From positions 145,014,349-145,074,348 of the forward strand of contig NC_081410.1 of assembly GCF_030272615.1 (NCBI RefSeq): a DNA stretch of 60,000 nt, given 5' to 3'. The notes under the pieces are model-generated. The model was not told where the DNA came from. It did no database searches and saw only the letters and a program-made list of their open reading frames with translations. The DNA comes from Cryptomeria japonica (taxonomy: Eukaryota; Streptophyta; Pinopsida; Cupressales; Cupressaceae). This document shows, in pieces, positions 22,650-31,560 of the stretch (positions are counted from its first letter, which is position 1; every line of letters begins with the position of its first letter). Position numbers and translations under genes: made by a program.

Positions 22650-24756
22650 TACGTTATCACACAAGGATTAATTTGAAAACCGAATTTGAAGAAAGCATGA
22701 TACTTCAACTAAAGAGCTTGATTGATTTAGACATGAACATTACTAAGCTCTTCGATTACAAATTTATTTATTCGGCTGTGGTTTAAGGACTTAGGCTATT
22801 ACGACTGCTAAATTTGCACTTAAATATTTGAGATCAATTTTCAAAATGGACGAGGTTTAAAATATTCCCTGTCTGAAAATTGCGTTCTTGGTTGACTCTT
22901 AGGATCAGACTCTAATTTCAATTGTTTTGCCTGATGCCTTATAAACTGGAAAAGATGTGGTTTGAGGATTTAATCATTTTAATCAATTTTACACAAACAC
23001 ATCTATCCAATTTTGCATATATTTTAAACAATTTTAAGAGAGACAAAGCAAACTTACCTGGCGAAATGAATGGCGTCAATCCACACAATTTGGCCTGCAA
23101 GAATGACTTTGGAATTTGAAAAATGCCTCCTTATGCCCTACACTTTGAAAAGACAAATTCACAACTTGCAAATTTGGAATGGGAGAGTTCTGCAATTTCA
23201 AATTTCAACGGTTAACTCCCTATTCCCAATTTCGCACCTAAGTTTGGAGAGAAAATGCAGTTCAAACACTTAGACTTAGCAATTTTTTTACCTTGGTGAT
23301 TTTGATAATTGACTCTTGAGTGATTTTTGCCTTAGGCATTTTAGGTTAATGGCGTTTTTTCAAACTTCGAACTTTGTGATTTTGCCCTTGTGTGAAACTT
23401 GGGTGAAGTCCTGTTGCTCTTTCAAACTTCTGCGTGATTTTTGCCTTAGACGTCGTGATTTCAGAGGTTTGAAGAGCTTTCGCAAGCTTTATACTTTTAT
23501 CATTTACGCCTTTTCTGGCGATTTTTGGAGAATGGGGAAGGTTTTCATGCAAACTTTAAAATTTCAATCTCCTTTTTGTGTGATGAGAATGGGTTTGGAG
23601 AACCTTGCAAGGATTAAAAGCTTCGCGCGAACTTAACCCTGTGCGAACTTCGGGGTTTCTAGAGAGTTTGAAAAGCTTTTAAAACTTCAAACACTTAACA
23701 GAAATCGTGATTTCGGGGTTTTGAGGAGTTTATGCAAACTTAGACTCTAGCAACCTTGTCTTAGTCATCGAATTTTGGCGATTCTACGCTTTTTGCAAAC
23801 CATGGAAACCTCGCAACTTTGCCTCTTTGGTTGAAACTTCGGGTTTTAGGAGGCGTTTGCAAACTTTAAAAATTCCATGGTTTTATCTCATAGCACGAAC
23901 TTCGGCGATTTAGATTACTTTTTCAAACTTTTCAACTTTTGGCATTTATCCATTATAATGCGATTTTCGGCATTTTCAGAGGGGGTTTGAAAACTTTCAA
24001 CTTTCTTTTACTTACCCTCCATAGTGCGATTTTCAGGGATTTTGGTTGCTTTTTCAAACTTTGTCAAAAAATTGTGATTTTTGAAAACTTCAGGTTTTTG
24101 GGTTACTTTTCAAACTTTCAAACTTTTTGACTTACCCACGATTTTCGAGACTTTAGGGAGTTTTGCAAAGTTCGGAGTTTTAGAGTATTTTGGAAATTCT
24201 TTAAAAACATTGCGATTTTGCCCCAAGTTCGCATTTCGGCATTTCTAGAGGGTTTTGCCAATTTCTAAAAACCTTTGCAATTTACCCTTGATTGGGGAAA
24301 ATCAAGAATTTTTACCCATTTTGCAAACTTTTTAGAAACTCTTGCAATTTTCCCCCTTAGTGCGAATTTCGGGATTTTGGGAGGTTTTGTCAATTTTGAC
24401 ACTTTAACAATTTTTTCTCTCGTCTATATCCTTTGGCGAAAATTGGCACTTTGGGTCCTTCTACGACCTTTAGACGTTTCATCTTTCGGGAATTTTACAA
24501 GTTTCTACCATTCCTCACCTATCTCAGGCGATTTTACAAGTTTAAATGATCTCTTGAAATTTTAACGCCCAAACGTTAAACTCACCTTGCGGATTCGCAG
24601 GCTTTCGCTCATGACATCATCATCTCATGGACCGATTACGGGCACACTCAAAAGGACGCGAGACACCCTGCACAGGACTCAATAGGGCGAAGGCAAAAAG
24701 ACCAAAAAGAAAAGGGGGACCCTATCGGCGACAGGGAGAGTGTGCAACGCACAACA
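22650..24756 (+). repeat. LTR of the second Tat-like module (about 2.1 kb)
   Basis: The LTR runs from T(G/A)CG at 22650 to GCACAACA at 24756, and a primer site follows two bases later. Its last 120 bases resemble the end of the LTR at 5576-8351. The middle is a degenerate minisatellite, in the same relative place as the other LTR's minisatellite. The start is inferred from the position of the antisense ORF and the short polypurine tract. ORFs inside (for example 22922-24565) follow repeat phase and have no recognisable product. Confidence 0.5.
23310..24560 (+). repeat. Degenerate minisatellite inside the LTR
   Basis: About 1.25 kb of imperfect units, roughly 60-90 bp each, combine GCGA(A/T)TTTCGG, (G/A)TTTT(G/A)GAG and TTTGCAAACTTT(A/C)AA blocks. 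It corresponds in position and length to the GGCGGACTTTTG minisatellite of the other LTR, although the units differ. Confidence 0.75.
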
Positions 24757-24758
24757 AA

Positions 24759-24776
24759 TGGTGACTCTGCTGGAGA
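24759..24776 (+). other. Primer-binding site, probably tRNA-Arg type
   Basis: TGGTGACTCTGCTGGAGA lies two bases after the LTR end CA. From memory, the plant tRNA-Arg primer site used by Tat/Ogre-type elements begins TGGCGACTCC. The differences here are C-to-T or G-to-A, two of them at CpG, as expected of an old methylated copy. Confidence 0.5.
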
Positions 24777-25430
24777 AATGCTTCCAGTCATTTCGGGGAT
24801 GCAAGTCTTGATCGAACCCAGAATCTCGGTTAACCACCACAATTCAGACGAAAAAAGGAGAAAAAGGCTTTCAAAACGAGATAATGTTAAGGGTCAAATC
24901 GAATCACACAAAAATCAGATTAGCTAGTGTGTGCAAGTGAAGTTCATTCCAGCTTAGAAAGAGTTGAGGCATCAATGTTTCACTATGTCAAGTTGTCTAG
25001 CAAGCTGATACTTCAAAAACAACCTGGATAGAGCCCCATTGCCAGCAAGCGTTCATAGCCCCGATGGAGTTATTGCCTGTTAGCTCACAGAGATTGCTCT
25101 GTTTCCGGTAAGAAAGTTTTACTTTTTATTTAGTATCGGTAGAGATGCCTGCATTCCTATCTACCAATTTTATGCTTGATATCAAGTTGATTTCAAAGCG
25201 TCTTTACTCTTAATTCTTTTCCCTTCTTTCTTTCTTTCTTTTTTTTTGGCATAGTAGGTAGTGAAGCCTATGCAGGATTGAGCATAATAGTGGTCGTTGA
25301 AGCAGAGCTTCAGACTATCATTGGCGTAGTGTCCCTTTGACTAACAACTAATTGTAAGCAATTTTAAAATGTGTTTGTGCAGTAATCACGATGTTGGGAA
25401 TAGGTTTTGACAAAAACAAGATCTTGCAGA
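24777..25430 (+). other. Leader-like non-coding sequence after the primer site
   Basis: Position suggests the 5' untranslated leader of the element whose primer site is at 24759. It has a CT-rich run at 25208-25248 and intron-like signals (GGTAAGAAAG near 25107, TTTGTGCAG near 25380). No gag follows. At about 25430 the sequence changes to the 3' flank of a minus-strand pol, so the element is interrupted or rearranged there. Confidence 0.35.
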
Positions 25431-25681
25431 GAAAGGCTATCTAGATCAATCCAACCTCATCATGGGGCGCTCCAATAATTAAGTGTCCTTCCCGAACTTA
25501 GATCCTAGAAGTGAAAGGTTACAAAAATTCTAGCATTGCACCAATGTTGCACATAGCACACAGACTTCCTTTCAAAATTGGTAGGGGTCCCAAAACAAAA
25601 CAGGAAATAAACTAAACTAAAACATGAAAACGGAAAAACTATCCTATTATATACAGGGGAAAGGTTTTAAAGAACCTAAGG

Positions 25682-26880
25682 CTAGAAGTCATGCTTGAGG
25701 AATTGACCATTTACAGGCAAGGGGACATCTTGACCTGTTAGGGTCCTTAGTTGGAATGCATTTTCTCCCAAAATTTCAAAAATTTGGAAAGGACCGAGCC
25801 ATAGATTATCAAACTTGTCGTGCTCTCCTTTCTGCTCATGTGCTTTGTCCCAGCAAAGGACAAGGTCAGAAATGTGGAAGGCCTTTACTTTTTCCCTTCT
25901 GTCAAACCAATGCTTGACCACTTCTTGGTGTTTAGCAAAATTATCTATAGTGTTGTCTCTTTTTTCTTCCAAATACAGTAGTTGGGACAACCTGGCCTCT
26001 ATGGTGTTATTGATTCCCAGATACTCCATGAATTACAGGGTTGGTATTCTTAATTGTATGGGAAAGATAGGGTCGAGGCCATATACCAAATGGTATGGTG
26101 AAGTTTCGATGGCAGACTTACATCTAGTACGGTCTGCCCAAAGGGCAAATCGGAGTGGGGTATACCAATCCTTTAGATTCTTGTCAAGAAACTTCTTGAT
26201 CACTTGCAGCAGGTTTTTGTTGGTGGACTCTGTCAAACCGTTACCTTGGGGATAGTAGTTGGATGAAAACATTAACGTAATCCCATAATCAAAGGCCCAG
26301 TTAGAAAATTTTAATGATGCAAATGCAGAACCGTTATCACAGACTAAAGCATGAGGACAACCAAAGCGTGTAATAATGTTTTCTTCTAAAAATTTAATAA
26401 CAGCATCGATATTGGATTGCTTTAAAGATTGAGCTTCAGACCACCTCATACAATAATCGAAAGCAGTTAGAATGTACCTGTGTTGTGCAAAGGAGGGTGG
26501 GTTGATCATACCTATGAAGTCGAGAGCCCACTGGCCGAATGGTTTTACCTCTATGACTGGCTAAAGTGGCATGGTTGGGGTTCACTCCTTGGTTGTAGCT
26601 ACCTGGCAAATATGGCAGGTCCTTACATGTTCATGGGTGTCTCTGAATAAGGTAGGCCAATAATATCCTGCCCTAAGGATTTGGTGGGTTGTTGGCACGC
26701 CTAACCCATGACTTGTTCCAAACTTAGTATGGAATTGCTCTATGTTTTGGCATGCCTCGCCTCTATTTACGCACCTTAGGTAGATCCCTTCGTGGTTTCT
26801 TTGGTACAAGGCCGCACCTTGCAACATGAAACGACTGCTCTTCATCCTCAAAGCCCTTTTTTGCACTGGATTGAGGCGTG
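25682..26880 (-). pseudogene. Integrase (zinc finger, DDE core, C-terminal domain)
   Basis: Integrase inserts element cDNA into the host genome. The zinc-binding part ends THEHVRTCHICQ near 26610. The core keeps all three acidic positions: FDYCMRWSEA (Asp near 26460), CDNGSAF (Asp near 26330) and NGLTESTNKNLL (Glu near 26230). After a stop near 26033 the C-terminal domain has DLVLCWDKAHEQ and the GPF motif LWLGPFQIFEI near 25770, and ends NGQFLKHDF at 25682. Breaks between the 26582 and 26509 segments and at 26033 make it non-functional as read. Confidence 0.88.
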
Positions 26881-26939
26881 ATGGGCATTTTTTATTAAGG
26901 AGATCGAAGGTTATGTCATCATACCACTCATCTGGCGAG

Positions 26940-27631
26940 ACTTGTTCAATCAGGTATTGCTGATGTACAATTCCTGAGCATTCTGATGCGAGAGTCTGCA
27001 TCAAAGCCTGACCTTGTACTAGTTTCATGGGTTGAATCTCAATGTCATACTCTTGGATAATACTCACCCATTTACCCCTCCTTTTGCCCAGCTTGTTCTG
27101 CATCAGCAATGTCTTTACAGCAACATCCGACACTATGGCGTATATCTTACTCCTTAGTATATAATGTCGGAACTTCTTAATAACTTTGACTAATGCATAA
27201 GCTTTCTTTTCAATATTTGGATACCTCAACTCAGCATCTTTCAACGGAGTGCTCATGAATGCTATTGGGTGTTCTCCCTCTTCCTACTTTCGCTGAGTTA
27301 GAATTGCTGCACAGGTGTGTTCAGAAGCAAAAGAATATATGTAGAATGGCCTTAGGTAATCTGGGCTTACCAAAACCGACACTTGGACAATAGCTTGTTT
27401 GATCTCCTCAAACGCCTTTTTGGTTACCAGGATCCACTCTATCTTAGCATCTTTCTTGAGCATGCCGTTGAGCAGGTGAACTATTTCAGCAAATCCGGTT
27501 ATAATTTTTCTAACAAAATTTTTCTTCCCGAAGTATGACTTAAGTTCCTTTTTGCTTGCAGGGAGATTGATTTTGCAGTATGGCTTCGATTCTATCAGGA
27601 TCAATTGAGATCCCCTTTTTTGAAATAACAT
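26940..27631 (-). pseudogene. Standard (connection) RNase H after RT
   Basis: The RT thumb/tether (SYFGKKNFVRKI, LLNGMLKKDAKIEW) is followed by an RNase H-like fold, FYIYSFASEHTCAAILTQ near 27310-27350. A stop lies near 27286 and the domain continues as AELRYPNIEKKAYALVKV (27230) and IVSDVAVKTLL (27140). The usual first catalytic Asp (DAS in most gypsy elements) is absent, since the motif reads FAS. The Glu and the second Asp positions remain. Loss of this residue fits an element that relies on its extra RNase H (28525-29274). Confidence 0.8.
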
Positions 27632-27639
27632 GACTGAGA

Positions 27640-28470
27640 AGCTTACCTTCGGTCACACCAAACATACACTTCTTGGGATTTAGAGATATCCCGAACTAGC
27701 GACGGCGCTGAAAAACTTTCCGCTGATCACTCACATGGTCTTCTCTTTGCTTGGATAAAATCGTCAAGTCATCCATATAGATAATGATACATCGGCCTGC
27801 AAGGTCTTTAAAGGCGATGTCCATGGCACACTAAAACGTAGCTCTTGCATTGATCAAACCAAAATGCATCCTTCTATAAGCAAACACTCCTCAATTGGTT
27901 ATACCCGGAATACCCGTCTAGAAAAGACATCATCTGGGATCCGTTGACCATCTGCAAGACTTCATCTAACGAAGGTAGCGGGTAGTTATCTTTCTCTGAT
28001 GCTCTGTTCAAGTTGTAGAAGTCTACACACAATCTGATTTCACCGCTCTTTTTCCTTATGGGAACTAAGTTAGCGACCCAGGTAGAATGTCGAACTGGAA
28101 AGATAATGCGAGCAACCAGCAACTTTTTTACTTCTTGATAGATCAAAGTCTCAAGGAGGGCATTTACTAGTCGTTGTCTCTATCGGAAAGGCTTTGAGTC
28201 TAGCTTCAAGGGTATAGTATGAGTTATTACTGAAGTGTCGTAAGTCTTAAGGTCCTCGTACCCCCAAGCGATGATATCTGGGAATTCCCTCATGTTCTTG
28301 AGGATTCCATCCCTTTCCTGAGATGTACATACCTTACCAATCAGCACATTCTTCTGATTTTCTTGTGTGCCAATGTTGATTTTATCACAAGCGCCTCCTT
28401 CAGAAGTACCTTCCTTATGGGATTTGAGCTGGTCCCAATCGAAGATCCTTTCTAGCTATACCATACCTCT
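27640..28470 (-). pseudogene. Reverse transcriptase
   Basis: On the minus strand, IIAWGYEDLKTYDTS (about 28265) leads to IPLKLDSKPFR, a TAG stop near 28190, and the fingers and palm with VANLVPIRKKSGEIRLCVDF (about 28080-28030), NYPLPSLDEVLQ and FLDGYSGYN. After a stop near 27874 the same gene continues in a shifted frame with an intact IIIYMDDLTILSK (about 27785-27750), so both catalytic Asp residues are kept. It then runs through LNPKKCMFGV with a frameshift near 27560. RT copies element RNA into cDNA. This copy is inactive through stops, not through active-site loss. Confidence 0.87.
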
Positions 28471-28524
28471 GGGAATGGTGTTTGTCTTGAGATTCAAGAC
28501 TCCTTCGATGTCGATCTCGGCTTC

Positions 28525-29274
28525 CTAGGGTTCCTCTTCATCAATAATTTGTGTTGCAAACACATCGGAGCTTATGATGAAGTCAATGATGTGTCTATCA
28601 TCATCAAACACCTGAAAATTAGTGACATTGTTCAGAATGGATGGGACTGATGTCAAATCAACTGTAAATTTCTTCAAACTTTGCATTGACAGAGGTTCTA
28701 ATGAACTTACGGCCTGTGCCAATGAATCAACAACCTGATTCTGTGATCGGAAGATAGCTTTGATGTTGAAATCATCAAAACTCTCAATTATATCCCACAC
28801 ACAGTTGCGATAGACTCTGAGTCTCTTATCATGGCATGTGTATTGCCTTCTAACTTGCCAGACTACCACCTCTAAATCCCCAAAACAATGTAAGATCTGA
28901 GCTCCCTTTTTAATGGCTAGTAGCAAGCCATGAATCAAAGATTCATACTCTGCTATATTGTTAGTGCAGTGAAACTGTAGTCGGTAGGCAGCCAAATAGG
29001 TTTCGCCGGTAGGACTTATTAGTTCAACTCCTGCTCCAGCTCCTCGCTTGGATTTCGAACCATCAAACCTTAATGTCCAAGTCCGATTTGGGTTGGTAAC
29101 CTTACTGGCTGCAACCTTTGGGCTCATTATTTCATTCCTTTCTTGCTCAGGAGCCCTTTTTTCAGAAGCTTTGGGGAAAGCGGTATCTTTTTGTCTAAGA
29201 GTATGGGCTTCTAGCACCTCTGAATGTCTCTTACATACTTGATCTAGGGCTACTTTGCATAATGAACATGTCAT
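28525..29274 (-). pseudogene. Archaeal-type RNase H (aRNH) domain upstream of RT
   Basis: The 249-codon segment contains an RNase HI-like domain at about residues 66-192: RFDGSKSKRGAGAG (Asp71), NNIAEYESLIHGL (Glu109), FGDLEVVVWQV (Asp133) and VVDSLAQAV (Asp183), so the D-E-D-D catalytic set is complete. Plant retrotransposons with a second RNase H of this kind are known in the Tat lineage, usually described to my recollection with the extra domain after the first RNase H. Here it precedes RT. The reading frame ends in TAG at 28525 but continues into the RT linker. It would remove RNA from RNA-DNA hybrids or process the polypurine tract. Confidence 0.82.
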
Positions 29275-29320
29275 TTCTGAATGGGCAACATTATGAACTC
29301 TGCACTAGTCGGATAAAAGC

Positions 29321-29440
29321 AAGTCTTTAATAGAACTCTGACAATCTAAATGTTGCATTTGTGTTGTGTATTTGCAGAAAAAGTCTTTAATAGAACTCTG
29401 GCAGTCTGAATGTTGCATTTGTGCTGTGTATTTGCAGAAA
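29321..29440 (-). repeat. 60 bp in-frame tandem duplication in the pol linker
   Basis: Two 60-base units (29321-29380 and 29381-29440) plus a partial third at 29441 encode a repeated 20-residue peptide containing FFCKYT and QMQH...DCQSSIKD. The length keeps the frame. The units differ at only a few bases, so the duplication is young relative to the element. Confidence 0.9.
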
Positions 29441-29559
29441 AATTCTTTAAAACTACTGAACAACTCATTCTCTTCTTGTGATGGGATCACCTTATCATAA
29501 TTCTCTATAATTCCTTCCAGATTCTGAACTGGATTCAAGCATTGTACCAACAAAACTTC

Positions 29560-29905
29560 ATTTGTTGAGCCCATGTCAGCCCTATAAGTGCCCATATCTA
29601 ATTCTAGAAATAGGGTCTCATTGGCCTGGTTATATTCGGTAATCATCAATTTAAGCCTAGGCTCAGACTCAATTCGAATTTGATTCACCACACCTTTCCA
29701 TGGCAGCCACATACATATGAGTGAAACTGGAATGCAGCCAGCCATTAAGGATGCGGGTCCAGTCTTGGATAAGCAACATGCCATATGCTCCTGGGATGTC
29801 CACTACCTGGATATCAATATACATCTGGATGCACAAATCTACTGTCAACTACATGTGAATATTATTCAACTCACCCACCATAGTCACTTCGGACTTATCT
29901 AATTG
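29560..29905 (-). pseudogene. C-terminal part of a gypsy protease
   Basis: The minus-strand frame VVDIPGAYGMLLIQDW (about 29815-29765) followed by NGWLHSSFTHMY is the C-terminal part of a Tat/Athila-type retropepsin. A frameshift near 29700 moves it into MWLPWKGVVNQIRIE. The N-terminal half with the active-site DTG is missing, because upstream sequence past about 29905 runs into stops and then unrelated plus-strand material. It would have cleaved Gag-Pol. Confidence 0.6.
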
Positions 29906-29935
29906 AGTCGCTTTTCGGTTAGTCTTGGTGGGGGT

Positions 29936-31560
29936 TAGGCCTAATTGAGTTCTTTGAGATTCATCATCTTAGAGGTAACAAATTCCCACCTCTACACATA
30001 GACCTTCATCCTCTTTAATTCAAGATAAAACTGAATCCCCTAAACCTCGTGAATCTCCTATCCCCCATCCACAAAATCAAAGTAGTCTATCTAACATTCC
30101 TTCCCCACCACACCATCCATACTAAGTAAACTACAAACCCATGATCAAAAACTACAAGCCTTCTTTCAAGACAACAAAGATATGAACAACCAACTCTTCG
30201 AACTTATGGGAGTCAATCTTCCACATTATTGTGACCTATCATAAATTCAGAGACCAATCATCCAACAACCCCACATAATCTAACCGAATTTGGGCATGTC
30301 ATCCCCTAATGCCTTGGAGGTACTACCCTCTCACGAAAGAAATGAGGTCAATCTTGCTCAAACATTGGATTCTAGATAAGTCCAAATATGCAGATCCCCT
30401 AGTCCAAAGCATGTTACCCTAGATCACCCTTGCAGTCAAGAGAAACGTGTACCTTCTACTTCATCCGATGATACCCTTCCATGTCAAGATAAAGGTGTCT
30501 CATCTACTCCAACTCATAATAAACATCAAGAGATCCCTTGGACTCTATCAAATTCTCACTACAAATCATGATCTAAATACCCTTTCCATCCCCTTTCTTA
30601 TCAAGACCAATATGTCACTCCCATCCCATTTAATGACGTTCCTCCACCTCAAGAAACTATCTTTTCCAACCTATCGCATGACTAACTTCCATCTCAGCAT
30701 CTAAATCCATCTCATGAACCCCTTCCTTATCAAGACCAAGATGTAATGACAATCCTCCACCTCAAGAGCAATATATTCCTTCCATCCCATCTAATAATGC
30801 TATTCCACATAAAGATCAAGATATCCCCACTCCACCACATGATCCTAATCCAAGTCGAGACCAAAACATCCATTCATCCCCATGCCATGATCCCACTCCA
30901 AGTCAAGATCAAAGTATCCCTTCATCTCCACGTCACGATCCTAATCCTCTGCAAGTCATCCATGAATCCCAAACCTATCACATCGGGGCCTCCATTTTTA
31001 TCCAACCTAGATTACTCCATGAGCATATATTTCCTCCACTGTCATATCCTCCACAAAATGGACTCGCATCTTGCTTCAAAAATAAGAAGTACAATGTTGG
31101 TAAAAGGATTTGTCAAAACATAAATAATCAAAGGAAGTGTTAGGCCTTCATGAACAAGGAGTTTTAAAACCCATCCATATCAAACCAAATCGAAACTACC
31201 ATGGTCTTGACCATCATGCTCATTCTCAAGACATTAGTACTCATTTCATCCATTCCTAATCTAAAATTCCATCGAAATGCAAACATCCCCATCCTCCACG
31301 TTCCAAGTCTATATTGGGCACTTATAGTCCAAAGCATAGTCCTACATCCTTGAATCTATTTCGGGCCCCTATATTCCATAGTCAAGTCATTTATCCCTTC
31401 CATCCATCTTGGGTCCCTACATTCCACCACCCATCATGCCTAGGACAAAATCATTTCCTCCTATCGTACATTAATATCAACAAAGGCACACATATTTGAA
31501 GCACCTCCAACATCATGACTATATTATCCCATCTATTTCACCTCCATAACATTCTATTTT
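29936..31560 (+). pseudogene. Repeat-rich gag-like pseudogene with possible G-patch remnant
   Basis: A plus-strand coding pattern can be followed through several frames and stops: LQAFFQDNKDMNNQLFEL (about 30145-30205), then Pro/Gln/Asp-rich text, then a 48 bp coding minisatellite (30838-30981; HDPNPSRDQNIHSSPC type). A segment near 31080-31215 follows, with GKRICQNI before a frameshift and GLHEQGVLKPIHIKP with GLD after it. The latter has the spacing of a G-patch (GLG..QG...PI....GLG), a domain found between protease and RT in some plant gypsy elements. It may be gag or the gag-protease spacer of an element unrelated to the minus-strand pol next to it. No start or end can be fixed. Confidence 0.45.

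Larger units (their letters stand above)
25431..29935 (-). mobile_element. Tat-like gypsy pol with additional RNase H
   Basis: The order on the minus strand is protease end (29905-29560), linker with a 60 bp duplication, archaeal-type RNase H (29274-28525), RT (28450-27640), standard RNase H (27631-26940), then integrase zinc finger, core and C-terminus (26880-25682). RT motifs and the sequence around IIAWGYEDLKTYDTS are of the plant Athila/Tat type. Stops and frameshifts are spread through it, and gag and both LTRs are missing. It is opposite in orientation to the primer site and leader just to its left. Confidence 0.85.

Noticed and set aside
22922-24565. Short ORFs in 22922-24565
   Set aside because: They lie within the LTR minisatellite and have no protein features.
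24759-24776. A tRNA gene fragment
   Set aside because: Only an 18-base complement of a tRNA 3' end, directly after an LTR end. Primer-binding site is the simpler reading.
29321-29440. CRISPR-like or satellite array
   Set aside because: Only two units and a partial third, no spacers, and an in-frame duplication inside a pol linker. The genome is also eukaryotic.
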